A stretch of DNA of 64,000 bases from Mucilaginibacter frigoritolerans (GTDB lineage: Bacteria; Bacteroidota; Bacteroidia; Sphingobacteriales; Sphingobacteriaceae), in NCBI RefSeq assembly GCF_007830615.1, contig NZ_VLLI01000001.1:1-64000 (forward strand), read 5' to 3'. Each line of letters starts with the position of its first letter. Positions within the stretch are counted from its first letter, which is position 1. Shown here piece after piece: positions 8,510-18,037 of this stretch. The translations under genes were made by a program, and so were the position numbers. Below the pieces are notes generated by a model, which did not search any database, was not told the DNA's origin, and saw only the letters and a list, made by a program, of their open reading frames with translations.

Positions 8510-9225
8510 ATTGATCTTGTTGTTAAATAAGGCAATTTATACAGCTTTAAGTTGATTAGACTAACACTATGGTAATTTTAAAGATACGAGTTATTTAATT
8601 TAAACGCCAATAAATATTAACTTATATGAAATCATTAATAAAGGAGGTACCATGCAGAGCGTGATTGTCTTTTTATTTTTTTATATAATAAACACCCATA
8701 TATGTATCGGAATATTTGGAGAGAGGCTTCTCATTACCAGGTAAATCGCCATAATGAAATTGATAAAGAACAAATGCTTATAATTGATGCCTCAAATTAG
8801 AACATCAATATAGACTGAGCCGCTTTGTACGGTTATCAGACGAAAATGTTATCCATACTTTGAACTTTTATTAAGCATTTTTATTTCTGCACCATTAGTT
8901 GGGGTATTATTGGGGAAGAAAGCTATTGTTGGGGCTTCATTTCCATACTGTGCGGAAAAAATTGCAATTATTGATTCAAAGGTAAAAAGTATTAAATAAA
9001 GTTAATTATATTAATTATAGACGGATGATAGCAAATTAATTGTAAGCCATAAATGGTATAAAAACAGAAATCATGAGGAGATTGAATATTGACATGGTTA
9101 AGATGTTTATAATAAAAAGACTGCCAAATTAATAGATTGTCGGATGCCAAGATTGGTTATAAAGGCCAAAATTGAATAGTTTATTATTATTATAATTCGT
9201 TACCTTTGCACCCTAATATATTGTT
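8510..9225. other. AT-rich region with small or decayed coding fragments
   Basis: No confident gene is found here. A 30-codon frame at 8652-8744 starts behind AAGGAGGT, an ideal Shine-Dalgarno sequence and rare in this phylum. It encodes a hydrophobic start (MQSVIVFLFFYII) and stops early. A second open stretch ending near 8998 reads SAPLVGVLLGKKAIVGAS but has no start codon. These look like remnants, though a short membrane peptide from the first is possible. The region ends with the desaturase promoter. Confidence 0.4.
9172..9208 (+). promoter_or_regulatory. Bacteroidota-type promoter of the desaturase gene
   Basis: TACCTTTG at 9201-9208 fits the -7 consensus TAnnTTTG exactly. The nearest upstream TTG (9172-9174) could be the -33 box, but the 26-base spacing is longer than usual. 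Transcription would begin about ten bases before the start codon at 9226. Confidence 0.5.
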
Positions 9226-10206
9226 ATGCTATTTTTTGAAGAAAAGCGTCGGGAAGTGATGTTGCACATTGAAAAATTCATGCTTGAGAAAAAGGATGAA
9301 TATTTAAAGCCCATCGATACAATTTGGCAGCCATCTGATTTTTTGCCTGATTCGTCCCGCGACACGTTTTTTAGCGAAATTAAAGAACTGCAGGAGAGCG
9401 CTCAGGGCTTATCTTATGATCTTATAGCTGTATTAATTGGTGATACTATTACCGAAGAGGCATTGCCTACTTATGAATCATGGTTAACAATGGTTCAAGG
9501 TGTATCACGTGACGAAGAAGGTGGTTGGATGCAATGGACCCGTCACTGGACCGGTGAAGAAAACCGCCATGGCGATTTATTGAATAAATACCTATATCTG
9601 TCTGGTCGCGTAAATATGCGGATGATGGAAATATCAACCCAGTATCTTATTGCTGATGGTTTTGATATTGGCACAGGTCATGATCCCTACCGTAATTTTA
9701 TCTATACCTCATTCCAGGAGTTAGCAACCAATGTTTCGCATCGCCGCGTTGCTTCACAGGCAAAAAAGGATGGCGATACGCTGCTTTCAAAAATGTGTGG
9801 CGTAATAGCCAGTGACGAGGCCCGTCATGCTAAAGCTTACAAATATTTTATTGGAAAAATATTTGAGGTTGATGCCAACGAAGCCATGATTGCTTTTGAA
9901 GACATGATGCGCAAAAAAATTGTGATGCCTGCGCATTTCTTACGGGAAGTAGGTTTAAAAATAGGACAAACATTTGGTCACTTTACAGATGCCGCCCAGC
10001 GTTTGGGTATTTATACCGCAATTGACTATGTGGATATTTTGAAAGAGTTGATTGAAGACTGGCATATTGAGAGCACAGTGGATTTAAATGAAACCGGCGA
10101 AAAGGCACGTGACTATATCATGAACCTTCCAAACCGTTTGCTTCGTGTTGCCGAAAGAATGAAAAACCCAATGCTGGAGTATAAGTTCAGCTGGATAAAT
10201 GGTTAA
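9226..10206 (+). CDS. Acyl-[acyl-carrier-protein] desaturase
   Basis: Soluble di-iron desaturase of the FAB2/stearoyl-ACP 9-desaturase family, which puts a cis double bond into ACP-bound fatty acids and so sets membrane fluidity. The two iron-binding helix motifs EENRHG (111-116) and DEARH (197-201) are present, and FQELAT near residue 164 supplies another iron-ligand glutamate. The 326-residue length fits bacterial members. The ATG at 9226 lies just behind a good -7 box, which supports this start. The gene stands alone on the plus strand, and its TAA stop overlaps the convergent MscS gene's stop by four bases (TTAA). An electron donor (ferredoxin or flavodoxin) is needed but not encoded nearby. 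Confidence 0.93.
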   Translation: MLFFEEKRREVMLHIEKFMLEKKDEYLKPIDTIWQPSDFLPDSSRDTFFSEIKELQESAQGLSYDLIAVLIGDTITEEALPTYESWLTMVQGVSRDEEGGWMQWTRHWTGEENRHGDLLNKYLYLSGRVNMRMMEISTQYLIADGFDIGTGHDPYRNFIYTSFQELATNVSHRRVASQAKKDGDTLLSKMCGVIASDEARHAKAYKYFIGKIFEVDANEAMIAFEDMMRKKIVMPAHFLREVGLKIGQTFGHFTDAAQRLGIYTAIDYVDILKELIEDWHIESTVDLNETGEKARDYIMNLPNRLLRVAERMKNPMLEYKFSWING

Positions 10207-11819
10207 TTCTTATCTTCTTTGTCAACTTTAAATCCCGGTTTTTTATAATCTTTTGAGATATAGGCTTCAGGTATTTGTATAGCATTACCATCCCGTAATG
10301 AGGTAAAGTGTGGCGACATGATCTCCATACCAGCCTCGTTAAATTTATCTTGTATATTTTGGTGGAGTAATGAATATAGCGATGACATTTGGTGCGAATG
10401 TGCCGTATAGGCATTTATTTGGTAAGTAACATTAAAATCATTTAAGTCAGTCTGATAAACAAACGGCTTGGGGTCTTTTAATATTCCCTCAGTTGCCATT
10501 GCCGCATTAATCAGTAATTGATGGATAATATGCCAGGGTGCATCATAGCCGATGGTGACGCTGGTATGTAAAATTAATCCCAGGTTTTGAGATGATGAGG
10601 TGTAATTGGTAGTTGCTCCGCCCAATATAGTAGCATTAGGAACTGTTATATCCTCATTTTTTACTGTGCGAATGCGGGTAATGAGTAAATTTTTCTCAAT
10701 AACATCACCAACTATTTCCCCAACCTTTACCCTGTCGCCAATTTTAAAGGGCCGCATGTATGTAAGCACCAGGCCAGCTATCATATTTGATATGGCTGAT
10801 GATGACCCAAAGGAAAACAATACCCCCAGGAATACAGTAACCCCTTGAAATATTTTTGAGTCAGATCCCGGTAAATAGGGAAATACAACTACAAACATAA
10901 AGGCATATAATAATACCCTTATAATATTATAGGTAGGAATGGCCCAATCTGCATAAAAATTTTTGATAGTAAATGAACCACTCTCAATTTCGGTAGCAAT
11001 AAATTTAATCAGTTTAATAAGATACCGTGTGCACAAATAAATAACCGTTATAGTAAGCAGGTTTGGGATATAACGGATAATGGCCTTTACAATATCCTTC
11101 AATGGGTCAATAACATAACTTAATAGTTGTGTTGCAATGGGTTTAGTCCAGGGGAAAATTAAAAAAGCAACGGGTAAGGCCAGATAAACCAGCAATATGA
11201 TAATGAGTACACGCCCCGCGCGGAGCAGGTTAGTTACAATGGGTAGCAGCCTGTCTGCATAGCCCACAGGGGCTCCTTTTTCGGCCAATTTGGCTACTCG
11301 TGTTTCCCATGATTTAAGCAGCCTGAATTTTAACAATCTGAACACACGGTTAATTACCCATATCAATATCAGCAGAACAGCCACAACAGCAATAGCTTCG
11401 AGTACATTTATAATTTGTTCTTTTATGCTGTTGCTTTCAAAACTATGGCCCAATTTTTTTTTGAGAATAGCCAGATAATTTGCAGCCAGCTGAGGCCGGT
11501 CTAATTCAGAAGCTGCCGCATCTTTATTGGTAATAGCTAAAATCAGGTCAGATTTATAGGTAATTGTAGAAATGGAAGTGTCATTTTTCACCACTAATGA
11601 ATCCGGGTTAAAATCCAGCTGCGATATAAGTATATTTAAGCGTTTATTTATAACGGATGCCCTTTCTTTGGCAGTAAACAATCCCTGGCCGGTATAAAAT
11701 TCAAATACAGTATCCTGGTTTACTATTACGGGTGCACCTTTTTCAGTAACTGTTTTTTGCCCATAAGCAAAGTCAAACGTAATCAGAAGAAATAAAAGAA
11801 GGTAGCGATATCTAAACAT
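10203..11819 (-). CDS. MscS-family mechanosensitive ion channel
   Basis: 538 residues. A signal peptide (1-20, ending AYGQ) leads into a periplasmic segment of about 110 residues. Four or five membrane helices follow between about 135 and 340. The MscS core comes next: the pore-lining helix with small residues (GVLFSFGSSSAISNMIAG), then the beta domain with MRPFKIGDRVKVGEIVGDV and VPNATILGG, typical of MscS. The C-terminal alpha/beta cage region follows. Such channels open under membrane tension and release solutes on osmotic downshock. The extra N-terminal domain makes it larger than E. coli MscS (286 residues) and like the longer YbdG/YnaI-type homologues. Its stop overlaps the desaturase stop tail to tail. 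Confidence 0.92.
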   Translation of the reverse strand: MFRYRYLLLFLLITFDFAYGQKTVTEKGAPVIVNQDTVFEFYTGQGLFTAKERASVINKRLNILISQLDFNPDSLVVKNDTSISTITYKSDLILAITNKDAAASELDRPQLAANYLAILKKKLGHSFESNSIKEQIINVLEAIAVVAVLLILIWVINRVFRLLKFRLLKSWETRVAKLAEKGAPVGYADRLLPIVTNLLRAGRVLIIILLVYLALPVAFLIFPWTKPIATQLLSYVIDPLKDIVKAIIRYIPNLLTITVIYLCTRYLIKLIKFIATEIESGSFTIKNFYADWAIPTYNIIRVLLYAFMFVVVFPYLPGSDSKIFQGVTVFLGVLFSFGSSSAISNMIAGLVLTYMRPFKIGDRVKVGEIVGDVIEKNLLITRIRTVKNEDITVPNATILGGATTNYTSSSQNLGLILHTSVTIGYDAPWHIIHQLLINAAMATEGILKDPKPFVYQTDLNDFNVTYQINAYTAHSHQMSSLYSLLHQNIQDKFNEAGMEIMSPHFTSLRDGNAIQIPEAYISKDYKKPGFKVDKEDKN

Positions 11820-11951
11820 AAACAGGAATTTATATTTAAAGCTACCTAATAATATTAAAATACTGGCAATTGATAAATGTTAATCTGATCGAAATAAAAT
11901 ATAATTATTAAGAAACTTATTACTTTTACGACGTAATTGATAAATCAATAA

Positions 11952-12278
11952 CTAACCTTCCAAAATAAGCGTAACCTTACCGTCGGCAGCTAGCTTTGCA
12001 AACAATTCATTCAGTATTGATTCGATAGTAAGTGAATTTACATCATCAACATAATGCTCTGAACGGATGATCCATAACCCGTGTCCATTAATTTCAATGC
12101 TGAATAAGAAGCCTTCGTAAAGTGAGGGGTGGGAAATTTCAACTTTTCCATCTTTAATTTCGCTCACAAAGGCTATATCACTTTGTGTTTGATGCTGAAA
12201 AAGCGAATTTAATTTTTGCTGTAATAACTGAAGCAATTGATCTGCTGTTATGGTTTTATGAATATTTAAGATTTTCAT
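11952..12278 (-). CDS. Conserved-looking hypothetical protein, 108 residues
   Basis: I do not recognise the family. The protein is acidic to neutral with a predicted alpha/beta mix: a helix at about 12-32 (TADQLLQLLQQKLNSLF), then beta-rich stretches (IAFVSEIKDGKVEISH, FLFSIEINGHGLWIIRS) and a C-terminal helix and strand. There is no signal peptide or membrane segment, so it should be cytoplasmic. Codon use looks like that of a real gene. It is a single gene on the minus strand between the MscS gene and the divergent aldo/keto reductase gene. Confidence 0.7.
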   Translation of the reverse strand: MKILNIHKTITADQLLQLLQQKLNSLFQHQTQSDIAFVSEIKDGKVEISHPSLYEGFLFSIEINGHGLWIIRSEHYVDDVNSLTIESILNELFAKLAADGKVTLILEG

Positions 12279-12403
12279 GGTTAGATGGGTTTATATAAAT
12301 AATTACAAGCACCTGTCAATATTGTTTCAATGCAGGCTATATCAAACAAACAATTCAATTAAATTTGAATTGAAAAAGGTCTTTAGCTTTTAAACATCAT
12401 CTT

Positions 12404-13426
12404 ATGAAATATAAATTACTGGGCCGTTCGGGCCTTAAAGTTTCGGAACTGTGCTTGGGTACAATGGGGTTCGGCACAGAAGCCGGCTGGGGGGCCGATA
12501 AGGAAACCAGCTTTAAAATTATGGATGCTTTTGCCGAAGCAGGCGGTAATTTTCTGGATACAGCCAATGTTTATAAATTGGGAACCAGCGAAAAAATTAT
12601 AGGTGATTATATGAGTAATCACGACCGTGATTACTTTGTGTTGGCTACCAAATATTCTTTAAAGGATAATACTACTAATCCTAATGCATCTGGCAACAAC
12701 CGCAAAAATATGATGCGTAGCGTGGAAGAAAGCCTGAGGCGGCTAAAGACTGATTTTATTGATATCCTTTACCTGCATATTTGGGATGATTTAACACCTA
12801 TTGACGAGGTATTGCGCGGTTTAGATGATTTGGTAAGGCAGGGAAAGGTTAACTATGCTGCCATAAGTGATACACCAGCATGGATGGTGGCCAAGGGCAA
12901 CACCCTTGCTGAAGTAATGGGCTGGAGTCAGTTTGTAGCCTTACAGGTAGAATATAGCCTGCTTGCCCGTACACCAGAGCGGGAACTGATTCCAATGGCA
13001 AAGCATTTTGGGATGACGGTTACACCGTGGGCTCCACTGGGCGGTGGTGCATTAACCGGTAAGTATATAAGGGGTGAACAAGGCCGTATAAAACCCGAAA
13101 GCAACCGTTTGAATGAGCACAGCACCCTTATTACAAAAGTGGTAGTGGCTATTGCTGATGAATTAGGAATTTCCCCAGGAAATGTAGCCTTAAAATGGAC
13201 TGTTGAACAGGGTTTTTCATCTATTCCTATAGTGGGGGCAACTAAAGTGAGTCAACTGGAAGATAATCTTAAAACTATTAATGTAAACCTTACTAAAGAA
13301 CATTTGCAGAAATTAAATGAAGTAAGTGCTATTCAGTTAGGTTTCCCTGGTGATTTTTTCAAAGAGGAGGGAGTTAAGATGAATACGTTTGGCGGTTTTT
13401 ATGATAACATAGAGAAGAGAGACTAA
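12404..13426 (+). CDS. Aldo/keto reductase
   Basis: NADPH-dependent oxidoreductase of the aldo/keto reductase superfamily, 340 residues, predicted TIM barrel. The catalytic set is visible: Asp and Tyr in FLDTANVYKLGTSE, Lys in VLATKYSL, and His in ILYLHIWD. The start KYKLLGRSGLKVSELCLGTM and the C-terminal stretch SIPIVGATKVSQLEDNL (cofactor-binding loop) are typical of the YajO/Tas/potassium-channel-beta-like group. The substrate cannot be told from sequence. It is a single gene on the plus strand, closed by a strong terminator 14 bases after the stop. Confidence 0.93.
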   Translation: MKYKLLGRSGLKVSELCLGTMGFGTEAGWGADKETSFKIMDAFAEAGGNFLDTANVYKLGTSEKIIGDYMSNHDRDYFVLATKYSLKDNTTNPNASGNNRKNMMRSVEESLRRLKTDFIDILYLHIWDDLTPIDEVLRGLDDLVRQGKVNYAAISDTPAWMVAKGNTLAEVMGWSQFVALQVEYSLLARTPERELIPMAKHFGMTVTPWAPLGGGALTGKYIRGEQGRIKPESNRLNEHSTLITKVVVAIADELGISPGNVALKWTVEQGFSSIPIVGATKVSQLEDNLKTINVNLTKEHLQKLNEVSAIQLGFPGDFFKEEGVKMNTFGGFYDNIEKRD

Positions 13427-13440
13427 TAGTATTACGTATA

Positions 13441-13481
13441 AAAAAAAACCGCACCAAATTTACTTCAGGGCGGTTTTTTTT
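13441..13481 (+). terminator. Aldo/keto reductase terminator
   Basis: A 12-base-pair stem (eight A then CCGC, pairing with GCGG then eight T) has a 17-base loop and ends in a T run. It begins 14 bases after the aldo/keto reductase stop codon. Confidence 0.85.
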
Positions 13482-13740
13482 AGATGATAAGGTCTAGGTG
13501 CCCCGGAACTAATTAACCGGGTTTTAATTGACATAAAAATAGTGTTTGAACGTGCGTGCTACTACCGTGTTTTCACCCTATTTGTATACGTATTTTTACG
13601 TAAGATAAAACGTGTTTCTACGCCACTTATAACTTATGCTAGCTCTTTATGAGTTAAAAATTAAAATTTAAATCTTTGGTTTAATATAGGTGAGCTAAAG
13701 ACAAACATGTTTTATGTTTAAACATATAATCTTTATTTAA

Positions 13741-13780
13741 TAACAAAGCCCATTATGTTAAATCATAATGGGCTTTGTTA
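13741..13780 (-). terminator. clpC terminator
   Basis: A perfect 17-base-pair stem (TAACAAAGCCCATTATG and its complement) with a six-base loop lies 17 bases behind the clpC stop. The minus-strand flank (TTATTAAAT) is only moderately T-rich, but the long stem makes termination likely. Confidence 0.7.
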
Positions 13781-13797
13781 TTATTAAAAAGAAGATT

Positions 13798-16338
13798 TTA
13801 TTTTTGTTCTTCTTCTTCTGGCTTTTTGTTTTCGCCTTTATTGTTTTTGTCAATGATCTTGATTTCATTAGTTGCGGTATCAAAATCAACCTCCATTGTA
13901 TCGCCTTCGATTAATTCACCTTTCAGTATTTCCTCAGCAATTGGATCTTCCAGGTATTTCTGGATAGCACGTTTCAACGGACGTGCACCAAATTGCGAAT
14001 CGTAACCTTTTTCGGCAATAAACTCTTTGGCTGCCAGCGTCAATTCAATTTTGTAACCTAAAAGATGAACTCTGTTAAACAGGTAGCCTAATTCAATATC
14101 AATAATTTTGAATATTTCATCTTTACCTAAAGAATTAAATACAATTACATCATCAATACGATTTAAAAATTCAGGAGCAAAAGCACGTTTCAAAGCGTTT
14201 TCAATTACACCTCTTGAGTGGTTATCTGCCTGAAGATTTTTAGCATTGGTAGCAAAACCAACACCCTGACCAAAGTCTTTCAATTGGCGTGCACCAATGT
14301 TTGAAGTCATGATGATGATGGTGTTCCTGAAATCAACTTTACGGCCTAATGAATCAGTTAACTGGCCTTCGTCAAGTACCTGTAACAAAATGTTAAATAC
14401 ATCCGGGTGAGCTTTTTCAATTTCATCCAATAGTATTACCGCATATGGTTTACGACGTACTTTTTCAGTAAGCTGTCCGCCTTCTTCATAACCCACATAG
14501 CCCGGAGGCGCACCCACTAAACGGGATACCGCAAATTTCTCCATGTACTCGCTCATGTCAATCTGGATCAGCGCGTCTTCGGTATCAAACATGAAACGGG
14601 CCAGTTCTTTCGCCAGTTCAGTTTTACCAACACCAGTAGGACCCAGGAATATAAATGAACCAATTGGTTTTTTAGGGTCTTTTAATCCGGCACGTGTGCG
14701 TTGTATAGCGCGGGTCAATTTTTTAATCGCTTCGTCCTGGCCAATAATTTTGCTGCTTACGGTTGTTGCCATGTTTAGCAATTTCTGGCTGTCGGCCTGG
14801 CCTACACGCTGAACAGGGATACCTGTCATCATGGAAACCACTTCGGCAACGTTATCTTCTGTTACGGTATAACGTTTTGACTTTGTTTCAGCTTCCCAAA
14901 CAGCTTTAGCCTGTTCCAGCTCTTCGAGCAGGTGTTTTTCAGTATCACGTAATTTGGCAGCTTCTTCATATTTCTGACTGCGAACTACTTTGTTTTTCTC
15001 GATCTTAATCTGCTCAATCTTTTGCTCAATATCCAGAATGTTTTGTGGCACATGGATATTAGTTAAGTGAACACGCGAACCTGATTCGTCCAAGGCATCA
15101 ATAGCTTTATCTGGCAAGAAACGATCAGTAATATACCTGGTTGTTAAACTAACGCAGGCATTGATTGCTTCAGGAGTATAAGTTACACCATGGTGCTCTT
15201 CGTATTTTTCTTTGATACGGTTCAGTATTTCAATAGTTTCATCAGGAGTGGCTGGTTCAACCATTACCTTTTGAAAACGGCGATCTAAAGCCCCATCTTT
15301 TTCAATATACTGACGATATTCATCTAAAGTAGTTGCGCCAATGCATTGGATTTCTCCACGGGCTAAAGCCGGTTTAAACATATTTGATGCATCAAGGGAG
15401 CCAGAAGCACCACCTGCACCAACTATAGTATGAATTTCGTCGATAAATAAAATTACATCTGGTGATTTTTCCAGTTCGTTCATTACCGCTTTCATGCGTT
15501 CTTCAAACTGGCCGCGGTATTTGGTACCGGCAACCAAAGAAGCTAAATCAAGGGTAACTACACGTTTGTTGAATAAAACACGTGAAACTTTACGCTGAAC
15601 AATGCGTAATGCCAAACCCTCAGCAATGGCTGATTTACCAACACCGGGCTCACCTATTAATATAGGGTTGTTCTTTTTACGGCGCGAAAGAATTTGAGAT
15701 ACCCTTTCAATTTCTTTTTCACGACCAACAATCGGGTCCAAACGGCCATCTTCTGCAGCTTTTGTTAAATCGCGGCCAAAGTTATCCAGTACTGGTGTTT
15801 TTGATTTAATGTCTGATACCTTTTTTGGCTGGCTGAAAGATTCTTCTTCTTTGAAGTCATCGTCGCCACCGGTAGGTGATCCCGGCATTTCGTCAGTTAC
15901 ATCATTTTTATGCGATTCAACCTCGCTTTTAAAAATTTCGTAATTCACGTTAAATTGCATTAATATTTGTGAGGCAATATTGTCCTCATCACGAAGAATT
16001 GAGAGCAGTAAATGCTCGGTTCCAATAACATCGCTTTTAAAAATTTTGGCTTCCAGGTAGGTGATTTTTAATACTTTTTCAGCCTGCTTGGTTAACGGGA
16101 TGCTGCCAATATGTACGTTGGTGCCAATGGTGCCTTTTACTGCATCTTCAACAGAGCGTCTTAATTTGGCTGTGTCAACAGTTAATTCCTTCAATAATTT
16201 AATAGCAACGCCATCTCCATCCCTAATCAATCCTAATAATAGGTGTTCGGTGCCAATATAATCATGCCCAAGGCGTAAAGCCTCCTCTCTGCTATATTGA
16301 ATAACATCCTTAACCCGCGGCGAAAATTTAGCTTCCAT
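13798..16338 (-). CDS. clpC: ATP-dependent Clp protease ATP-binding subunit ClpC
   Basis: Hsp100 unfoldase that feeds substrates to ClpP in the cytoplasm, 846 residues. The N-domain double repeat (about 1-145, beginning [20 protein letters not shown]) is followed by an acidic linker. The first AAA+ module has Walker A GEPGVGKS (229-236) and a DEIH Walker B. A UVR-type middle region (about 440-475, [19 protein letters not shown]) comes next. The second AAA+ module has [15 protein letters not shown] and the arginine-rich sensor [10 protein letters not shown]. The UVR segment separates ClpC from ClpA and ClpB. The C-terminal tail is highly charged (PEEEEQK). It is transcribed alone; the 457 bases upstream must hold its promoter, but I cannot point to a clear -7 box. 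Confidence 0.97.
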   Translation of the reverse strand: MEAKFSPRVKDVIQYSREEALRLGHDYIGTEHLLLGLIRDGDGVAIKLLKELTVDTAKLRRSVEDAVKGTIGTNVHIGSIPLTKQAEKVLKITYLEAKIFKSDVIGTEHLLLSILRDEDNIASQILMQFNVNYEIFKSEVESHKNDVTDEMPGSPTGGDDDFKEEESFSQPKKVSDIKSKTPVLDNFGRDLTKAAEDGRLDPIVGREKEIERVSQILSRRKKNNPILIGEPGVGKSAIAEGLALRIVQRKVSRVLFNKRVVTLDLASLVAGTKYRGQFEERMKAVMNELEKSPDVILFIDEIHTIVGAGGASGSLDASNMFKPALARGEIQCIGATTLDEYRQYIEKDGALDRRFQKVMVEPATPDETIEILNRIKEKYEEHHGVTYTPEAINACVSLTTRYITDRFLPDKAIDALDESGSRVHLTNIHVPQNILDIEQKIEQIKIEKNKVVRSQKYEEAAKLRDTEKHLLEELEQAKAVWEAETKSKRYTVTEDNVAEVVSMMTGIPVQRVGQADSQKLLNMATTVSSKIIGQDEAIKKLTRAIQRTRAGLKDPKKPIGSFIFLGPTGVGKTELAKELARFMFDTEDALIQIDMSEYMEKFAVSRLVGAPPGYVGYEEGGQLTEKVRRKPYAVILLDEIEKAHPDVFNILLQVLDEGQLTDSLGRKVDFRNTIIIMTSNIGARQLKDFGQGVGFATNAKNLQADNHSRGVIENALKRAFAPEFLNRIDDVIVFNSLGKDEIFKIIDIELGYLFNRVHLLGYKIELTLAAKEFIAEKGYDSQFGARPLKRAIQKYLEDPIAEEILKGELIEGDTMEVDFDTATNEIKIIDKNNKGENKKPEEEEQK

Positions 16339-16795
16339 ATATATCCTTCCGATTTATGAACGCCCTAATGTATTAATTTGTTTTAATAATGAGGGCGACT
16401 TGTTTTACACTTATCAACAATATTATTGCCAAATTTTTAAGTTAAGGATAAAGCAGACATTTAGATGATATGCGATATTAAAAACTTAAACTTTGTTTAG
16501 CAATTTTGCAAATAAAACCCATAATTGCAATGGTTTTTATAAAAAAATCATTTATTTATATCTTTTTGATATAAATATGATGCAATGGTTTAAGCATTTA
16601 AGTAATCAGTTAACAGTTTATGTGACAATATCAGACAAATTAGTCAATTGTATGACATTACGGCATTAACATTAGTTACAGTAACGTTTAAATTGTTGTT
16701 AAGGTATATACGGAAACGGGCAAAAAAATGATTTGAAAATCTTCCTTTTTTGTCTGTTTAATTTTTAATGGCCTGAATGAACCTTTAAAGCGCAC
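16339..16795. other. Intergenic region upstream of clpC
   Basis: It separates the GH18 gene (16796-17830) from clpC, both on the minus strand. It is AT-rich and should carry the clpC promoter. I found no exact TAnnTTTG match, no reading frame and no clear hairpin. Confidence 0.5.
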
Positions 16796-17830
16796 TTACT
16801 TCGCAGGATTCATAATTTGTATGGAATTTCTGCTGACTGCAAAATGTGGAGTATGGTTATAATCCCTGCTCATGCGGTAAGCACCTACACCTATACCATT
16901 ATTTGTCTTAACCCAGGTAGCATAACTATATAATGATGCTGTTACTACTGAATCAACCCCTGGAGGTACCTGAACACCATTAGCCTGAACAAAACTATCC
17001 CCGTTAACTAAAAAAATAAGTTTGTTTAAGCCATACATGGTAACCAGGGCATCAAAATCTGCAGTTCCAGATCCGTCCCAGTAATGATTGCCGGTAGTGT
17101 ATGACTGGAAATCCACATAATCATAATTGCTTTTATATGGTGTGTACATGGAATCGTCATTAGCTGATCCATCAGTATCATAGAAAAATACGGGCTTTTT
17201 ACCTCCAGAATTAACCGAACATTTGCTGCAATTAGGTCCGTAATACTGAGCTACGGCAGTCAAAAAATTAGGACCGTTTGATTCAGGTACCTCGCCGCCA
17301 AAGGTTCCACTCTCAATATCGATGTCAATACCGTTCCATTTATTGGTATCAATATCTTTTGCATAGGTATTTGCTGCCCAATGGAAATAAGTGCTGCTTG
17401 CAGTTGGATTATTTTGATCAAAGCCGGGAGGGTTTTTATAACCAGGTGCTTTTGTAGCAGGATCATTTACTGATCCGTCAAAATAGGCATATTTTGGAAA
17501 ATAGCATCTTATAATTTTTGTCCCCTTCGCTTGTGCTATGCGCCAATCTGCTTTGGTGGTATCGTAGCCAACAAATAAATCAAGGAAGTCAACACTGTCA
17601 GGCGAATTAGCCGGATTGGTACTGGCAACTGGATCATTATGGTCATCTACCAAAAAACCTAAAAATAAATGATGGTTACTGTTTTTGTAAGCGATAAGGG
17701 CGCTATCGGAAGTTGCAGTGCTATTGGATGCTGTAGTAGTTTTGGCCGCAGGGCCCTTGCAGGCTGCAAAAAGGAGCAGGATGAACGAAATGATAAGTAA
17801 ATTTCGCTCCCTGGTAAAAATCTTTTTCAT
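16796..17830 (-). CDS. GH18-type glycosidase lipoprotein (endo-beta-N-acetylglucosaminidase-like)
   Basis: 344 residues. A lipoprotein signal ends at FAAC, making Cys24 the likely lipidated residue, so the enzyme should sit on the cell envelope. The catalytic domain contains NGIDIDIES with the GH18 signature D-x-D-x-E (Asp169, Asp171, Glu173); Glu173 would be the acid. The strand FFYDTDGSANDD and the stretch YDYVDFQSYTTGNHYW look like later barrel strands of EndoF/EndoH-type enzymes, which cut the chitobiose core of N-glycans. A plain chitinase is the alternative. A low-complexity Ala/Ser/Thr linker (28-42) separates the anchor from the domain. It is a single gene ahead of clpC with no SusC/SusD pair beside it. 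Confidence 0.8.
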   Translation of the reverse strand: MKKIFTRERNLLIISFILLLFAACKGPAAKTTTASNSTATSDSALIAYKNSNHHLFLGFLVDDHNDPVASTNPANSPDSVDFLDLFVGYDTTKADWRIAQAKGTKIIRCYFPKYAYFDGSVNDPATKAPGYKNPPGFDQNNPTASSTYFHWAANTYAKDIDTNKWNGIDIDIESGTFGGEVPESNGPNFLTAVAQYYGPNCSKCSVNSGGKKPVFFYDTDGSANDDSMYTPYKSNYDYVDFQSYTTGNHYWDGSGTADFDALVTMYGLNKLIFLVNGDSFVQANGVQVPPGVDSVVTASLYSYATWVKTNNGIGVGAYRMSRDYNHTPHFAVSRNSIQIMNPAK

Positions 17831-18037
17831 AATGGTTGCTTTTAAGGTTAGGTAATGATTAAAGCTTTATTTAAAGATACAAAGAATATCTTTTCCGTAT
17901 TGCGTAATAAAACGGAGGTGTTTTTACCCTTTTTTCTAACGATAAGCGCAAAGAATATTTATACTAAAAAAGATTTTAACGGGATAATATAAATTATCCA
18001 TTTTAACTGATATTTGCTTCACTAATTTTAAATGTAG

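Larger units (their letters stand above)
13427..13797. other. Intergenic region between aldo/keto reductase and clpC ends
   Basis: The two genes converge here. The stretch holds one terminator next to each gene (listed separately). A smaller hairpin near 13502-13521 (CCCGG with CCGGG) is followed by TTTTAATT. I see no coding frame and no RNA gene. Confidence 0.6.
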
